Positions 5,371 to 7,425 of a stretch of 7,425 nt of DNA are shown here, piece after piece. Each line of letters opens with the position of its first letter. The first letter of the stretch is position 1. This stretch comes from JAKEHA01 sp964560355. GTDB taxonomy: Bacteria; Krumholzibacteriota; Krumholzibacteriia; WVZY01; JAKEHA01. The translations under genes and the position numbers were made by a program. The notes beneath the pieces were generated by a model, which saw only the letters and a list, made by a program, of their open reading frames with translations, was not told the DNA's origin and searched no databases. The stretch is taken from positions 1 to 7,425 of the forward strand of contig CAZLLI010000117.1 of the NCBI GenBank assembly GCA_964560355.1, given 5' to 3'.

Positions 5371-6804
5371 ATGCCGCTGCGCGTCTACGACACTCTCAAG
5401 CAGACCATGTCCGACTTCGTTCCGGTCCGTCCGGGCAAGGTCGCGATGTATGTGTGCGGCATGACCGTGCAGGACAAACCCCACATGGGGCACATGCTGG
5501 CGTTCGTGTCGGGCGACATGATCCGTCGCTACCTCATGCACCTCGGCTACGACGTCGACTACGTGCAGAACTTCACCGACATCGACGACAAGATCATTGA
5601 TCGCGCCAACAAGGAAGGCGTCGACTATCGCGTAGTCGTGGAGCGAAACATCGAGGCCTACCACCGCATCGCGCGCGAGGTGAACATTCTCCCGGCGACT
5701 CATTATCCGTACGCGACTCACCACATCCCCGAAATCATCGCGATGGTGGAGAAGCTGATCGCGAAGGGGCACGCCTACGCCGCCGGCGGCGACGTCTACT
5801 TCCGTGTGCGCACCAAGGCCGACTACGGCAAGCTCTCGAAGCGCGACATCGACGATTTGATCTCCGGCGCGCGCGTGGAAGTCGGAGAAAAGAAAGAAGA
5901 TCCGCTAGACTTCGCGCTCTGGAAGGCGTCCAAGCCGGGCGAGCCGGCGTGGGACAGTCCGTGGGGGAAGGGCCGGCCCGGCTGGCACATCGAGTGTTCG
6001 GCGATGGCGGTCAAGATCCTCGGCGAAACCATCGACTTCCACGGCGGCGGCGAGGACCTCATCTTCCCGCACCACGAAAACGAACTCGCGCAGAGCGAGT
6101 GCGCGACCGGCAAGGAGTTCGTGCGTTCGTGGATGCACAACGGCCTCTTGAACCTGCGCGGTCAGAAGATGTCGAAGTCGACCGGCCACTTCTTCGCGAT
6201 GGAGGACGTCCTCAAGGAGTATCGCGGCGAGGTGGTCCGCTTCTATTTGTTGTCGACCCACTTCCGCTCGCAGATGGAGTTCTCCCGCGAGCGGCTGGAG
6301 AACGCGAAGGCCGCTCTCGAGCGGTTGGAGAACGCGTGCCGGTCGTTGGACGAGCGGATCGGGAAGCTAGGGTCGGGGCCGTCGGTCAGCACGCCGGCGG
6401 GTCGCAAGCTGGTCGAAGCCGCCCGCGATGCCCGCACCCAGTTCCTGGCCGCCATGGACGAGGACTTCAACAGTGCCGGCGCGGTCGGGCATCTATTTGA
6501 TTTGGTAAAGACTTACAACGTTCTGCTGGACGAAGATCCGGCCGGCGTCGGTCAGTCGAAAGAAGGGCTCGAGGCGATTTGGTCGACGCTCTCCGAGTTC
6601 GACCACATCCTGGGTCTGTTCAAGAATGGACTGCCCCGGGTCGAGGAAGACATTCCGGCCGAAATCCAAGCGCTTCGTGAGGAGCGGGATAAGGCCAAGA
6701 AGGAAAAGAACTTCAAGCGATCCGACGAGCTTCGAAAACAGATTCTCGAGGCCGGTTTCATCATCACGGATACCCATTCGGGGTCGACGGTCCGGCGCCG
6801 ATAG
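5371..6804 (+). CDS. cysS: Cysteinyl-tRNA synthetase
   Basis: CysRS is a class I synthetase that charges tRNA-Cys in the cytoplasm. The 477-residue product is full length (E. coli 461). It shows the HIGH-type motif H-M-G-H at 38-41, the KMSKS motif at 266-270, and the zinc ligands C29, C209 (in ECSAMA), H234 and E238 (in PHHENE). Other family blocks include NFTDIDDKII, GRPGWHIECS, HGGGEDLIFPHHENE and the DEDFN segment of the helical C-terminal domain. The C-terminus ends in the anticodon-binding small domain with STVRRR. The ATG at 5371 starts the conserved N-terminus (MPLRVYDTLK); the in-frame GTG at 5359 overlaps the predicted -10 and is less likely. It is transcribed divergently from the APC gene and followed by the tRNA operon, so the translation genes cluster. 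No truncation or frameshift is apparent. Confidence 0.97.
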   Translation: MPLRVYDTLKQTMSDFVPVRPGKVAMYVCGMTVQDKPHMGHMLAFVSGDMIRRYLMHLGYDVDYVQNFTDIDDKIIDRANKEGVDYRVVVERNIEAYHRIAREVNILPATHYPYATHHIPEIIAMVEKLIAKGHAYAAGGDVYFRVRTKADYGKLSKRDIDDLISGARVEVGEKKEDPLDFALWKASKPGEPAWDSPWGKGRPGWHIECSAMAVKILGETIDFHGGGEDLIFPHHENELAQSECATGKEFVRSWMHNGLLNLRGQKMSKSTGHFFAMEDVLKEYRGEVVRFYLLSTHFRSQMEFSRERLENAKAALERLENACRSLDERIGKLGSGPSVSTPAGRKLVEAARDARTQFLAAMDEDFNSAGAVGHLFDLVKTYNVLLDEDPAGVGQSKEGLEAIWSTLSEFDHILGLFKNGLPRVEEDIPAEIQALREERDKAKKEKNFKRSDELRKQILEAGFIITDTHSGSTVRRR

Positions 6805-6813
6805 ACGGCGCTC

Positions 6814-6837
6814 TCCGGCGGAAGCGACCGCGCCGGA
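6814..6837 (+). terminator. Weak hairpin after cysS
   Basis: TCCGGCG (6814-6820) and CGCCGGA (6831-6837) form a 7-bp stem with a 10-nt loop, starting nine bases after the cysS stop. GTCCGGCG at 6790-6797, inside the last codons, could compete for the same right arm. No T-run follows, so this is at best a weak or factor-dependent termination or processing signal. Confidence 0.25.
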
Positions 6838-6854
6838 CGTCCTCCCCAACAAAC

Positions 6855-6863
6855 TTATCCACA
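6855..6863 (+). promoter_or_regulatory. Perfect DnaA-box match upstream of tRNA promoters
   Basis: TTATCCACA is identical to the high-affinity DnaA box consensus. It lies in the cysS-tRNA spacer, 14 bp before the first TTGACA element. I found no second copy close by, so it does not look like an origin. DnaA can regulate promoters through single boxes, which makes a link between initiator level and tRNA transcription conceivable; in GC-rich DNA an AT-rich 9-mer like this is not expected often by chance. Confidence 0.45.
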
Positions 6864-6877
6864 CCCCGCCCCGGCGG

Positions 6878-6905
6878 TTGACAGCCGAGGGGCGTATGGT
6901 ATTTT
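6878..6905 (+). promoter_or_regulatory. Predicted tRNA operon promoter P1
   Basis: A consensus -35, TTGACA (6878-6883), is followed by a 16-bp spacer and TATTTT (6900-6905), preceded by TGG as in an extended -10. Transcription would start near 6912 and run into tRNA-Thr at 6987. The exact -35 hexamer in a GC-rich spacer directly upstream of tRNA genes is the main support. Confidence 0.5.
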
Positions 6906-6910
6906 ATGCC

Positions 6911-6940
6911 TTGACATTGGCGGCGGCCGTCGCGTACCGT
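6911..6940 (+). promoter_or_regulatory. Predicted tRNA operon promoter P2
   Basis: A second exact TTGACA (6911-6916) lies 33 bp after the first, with TACCGT (6935-6940, TAnnnT type) after an 18-bp spacer. The bases after the -10 (AGCCCCTC) are GC-rich, as in the discriminators of stringently controlled stable-RNA promoters. The -10 is weak by general consensus, so P1 and P2 could be alternatives or tandem promoters. The stretch from 6960 to the tRNA is T-rich and is presumably removed during 5' processing. Confidence 0.45.
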
Positions 6941-6986
6941 AGCCCCTCTATATCCGTAATTTTTTCGAAGGGTTTTTGTTGTTCGA

Positions 6987-7061
6987 GCTGGCGTAGCTCA
7001 ACGGTAGAGCACCGCATTTGTAATGCGGTGGTTGGGGGTTCAAGTCCCTTCGCCAGCTCCA
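6987..7061 (+). tRNA. tRNA-Thr (anticodon TGT)
   Basis: The 75-nt gene folds as a full cloverleaf. The acceptor stem is GCTGGCG with CGCCAGC, the D arm is GCTC-AACGGTA-GAGC, and the anticodon stem CCGCA/TGCGG surrounds the loop TTTGTAA, with anticodon TGT at 7019-7021. The T loop is GTTCAAG-like and the CCA end is encoded (7059-7061). It reads ACA codons and, depending on modification, other ACN codons. It is the first gene of a Thr-Tyr-Gly series. Confidence 0.97.
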
Positions 7062-7133
7062 GGAAAAGCGTGCGTCGCGACCGAACCGGACGAAGTCACG
7101 AAGTCTCCACAACAACCTTAAGCGCGTAATTAA

Positions 7134-7202
7134 CACCAGCGACGAGGAGCAGCGAGACGCTTCGATCGTGCAAGTCACGAGGACCTCTCGCGCCGGCTGG
7201 TG
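7134..7202 (+). other. 69-bp element closed by a 7-bp stem
   Basis: CACCAGC (7134-7140) is the exact reverse complement of GCTGGTG (7196-7202), giving a tRNA-sized structure with a seven-base-pair closing stem. No D-arm, anticodon arm or TTCGA-type T loop is recognisable inside, so it is not an intact tRNA. It could be a degenerate tRNA, a processing structure or a small RNA; the low-complexity GA-rich interior also allows chance. Confidence 0.3.
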
Positions 7203-7215
7203 ATCAATCGTCTTC

Positions 7216-7231
7216 GGGGTTTACGAACCCC
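7216..7231 (+). other. Short perfect hairpin before tRNA-Tyr
   Basis: GGGGTT (7216-7221) and AACCCC (7226-7231) form a 6-bp stem with the tetraloop TACG, ending 17 bp before tRNA-Tyr. No T-run follows on either strand, so a processing signal is more likely than a terminator. Confidence 0.4.
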
Positions 7232-7248
7232 ACTGCTAGTGCATGTTC

Positions 7249-7334
7249 GGGGAGGTTCCCGAGCGGCCAAAGGGAACAGACTGTAAATCTGTCGGCGTAT
7301 GCCTTCGGAGGTTCGAATCCTCCCCTCCCCACCA
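7249..7334 (+). tRNA. tRNA-Tyr (anticodon GTA)
   Basis: This 86-nt class II tRNA has the acceptor stem GGGGAGG with CCTCCCC, a CCC/GGG D arm, an anticodon stem ACAGA/TCTGT around CTGTAAA with anticodon GTA at 7283-7285, a long variable arm (CGGCGTATGCCTTCG), and a T arm GGAGG-TTCGAAT-CCTCC. The discriminator is A and CCA is encoded (7332-7334). The long variable arm is normal for bacterial tRNA-Tyr. Confidence 0.97.
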
Positions 7335-7350
7335 TTCATTTGGTCGAGAG

Positions 7351-7425
7351 GCGGGAATAGCTCAGTTGGCTAGAGCATCAGCCTTCCAAGCTGAGGGTCG
7401 CGGGTTCGAATCCCGTTTCCCGCTC
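7351..7425 (+). tRNA. tRNA-Gly (anticodon TCC), cut at window end
   Basis: The acceptor stem is GCGGGAA with TTCCCGC; the D arm is GCTCAGTTGGCTAGAGC; the anticodon stem TCAGC/GCTGA surrounds CTTCCAA with anticodon TCC at 7385-7387; the T arm is CGGG-TTCGAAT-CCCG-like. Only the last two bases of a probable encoded CCA fall outside the window. It lies 16 bp after tRNA-Tyr, surely on the same transcript. Confidence 0.96.

Larger units (their letters stand above)
7062..7248 (+). other. Long spacer between tRNA-Thr and tRNA-Tyr
   Basis: The 187-bp gap contains no credible ORF. It holds a 9-bp direct repeat, AAGTCACGA (7093-7101 and 7172-7180), a 7-bp inverted repeat enclosing a 69-bp element (7134-7202), and a short perfect hairpin (7216-7231). 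I see no good -35/-10 pair for a separate tRNA-Tyr promoter, so the region is probably part of one precursor transcript. The neighbouring Tyr-Gly gap is only 16 bp. Confidence 0.5.

Noticed and set aside
5319..5372. ATG 5372 (minus strand) as the APC transporter start
   Set aside because: It would add 18 residues not expected in the family and overlap the cysS start and promoter; ATG 5318 gives the AdiC-like N-terminus.
6851..6870. Replication origin around the DnaA box
   Set aside because: Only one box, no AT-rich unwinding region with clustered boxes, and no dnaA or dnaN nearby.
6948..7178. Minus-strand ORF whose product contains RRDLNPQPPHYKCGA
   Set aside because: This is the translation of the antisense strand of tRNA-Thr, a common false protein in databases; the tRNA is certain.
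7134..7202. A fourth tRNA in the Thr-Tyr spacer
   Set aside because: There is a 7-bp closing stem, but no anticodon arm, no T-arm TTCGA and no CCA in the right place.

Overview
The window is GC-rich (codons mostly end in G or C) with dense genes and short spacers. It looks like a chromosomal piece of a Gram-negative-type bacterium: two predicted lipoproteins have signal peptides ending in a lipobox cysteine, and there is a Ddl ligase for peptidoglycan. No gene is diagnostic of a phylum. The style would fit lineages such as Eisenbacteria, Gemmatimonadota or deltaproteobacteria-like groups, but that is only a guess. I see no mobile element, CRISPR array, phage gene or sign of recent transfer.

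Layout. (1) Positions 1-1604, plus strand: the 3' end of a DUF4198-type periplasmic protein gene, followed 25 bp later by a 12-helix MFS transporter. (2) 1605-1833: a 229-bp non-coding leader with a possible 14-codon upstream ORF, a long stem followed by a T-rich run, and a perfect 8-bp hairpin just before a strong Shine-Dalgarno. (3) 1834-3936, plus strand: a small NlpE-like lipoprotein, a hairpin with a T-rich tail, a META-domain (HslJ-like) lipoprotein, and D-alanine--D-alanine ligase (ddl), whose GTG start overlaps the META stop codon by one base. (4) 3987-5318, minus strand: an APC-family amino-acid/polyamine transporter resembling AdiC/PotE, convergent with ddl. (5) 5319-5370: a 52-bp divergent promoter region. 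(6) 5371-6804, plus strand: complete cysS. (7) 6805-7425: a control region with a perfect 9-bp DnaA-box match and two TTGACA promoter elements, then tRNA-Thr(TGT), tRNA-Tyr(GTA) and tRNA-Gly(TCC). The last is cut off by the window edge.

How it works together. Regions 2-3 read as a cell-envelope block: two outer-envelope lipoproteins coupled to a peptidoglycan precursor enzyme. Regions 6-7 are translation machinery. The Thr-Tyr-Gly tRNA order and anticodons match thrU-tyrU-glyT of E. coli, which precede thrT and tufB, so tRNA-Thr(GGT) and tuf are the expected next genes beyond the window.

The genes are mostly ordinary. The parts worth a second look are non-coding: the structured lipoprotein leader, the apparently leaderless cysS transcript with an inverted repeat over its promoter, the DnaA box upstream of the tRNA promoters, and an unusually long structured spacer between tRNA-Thr and tRNA-Tyr.
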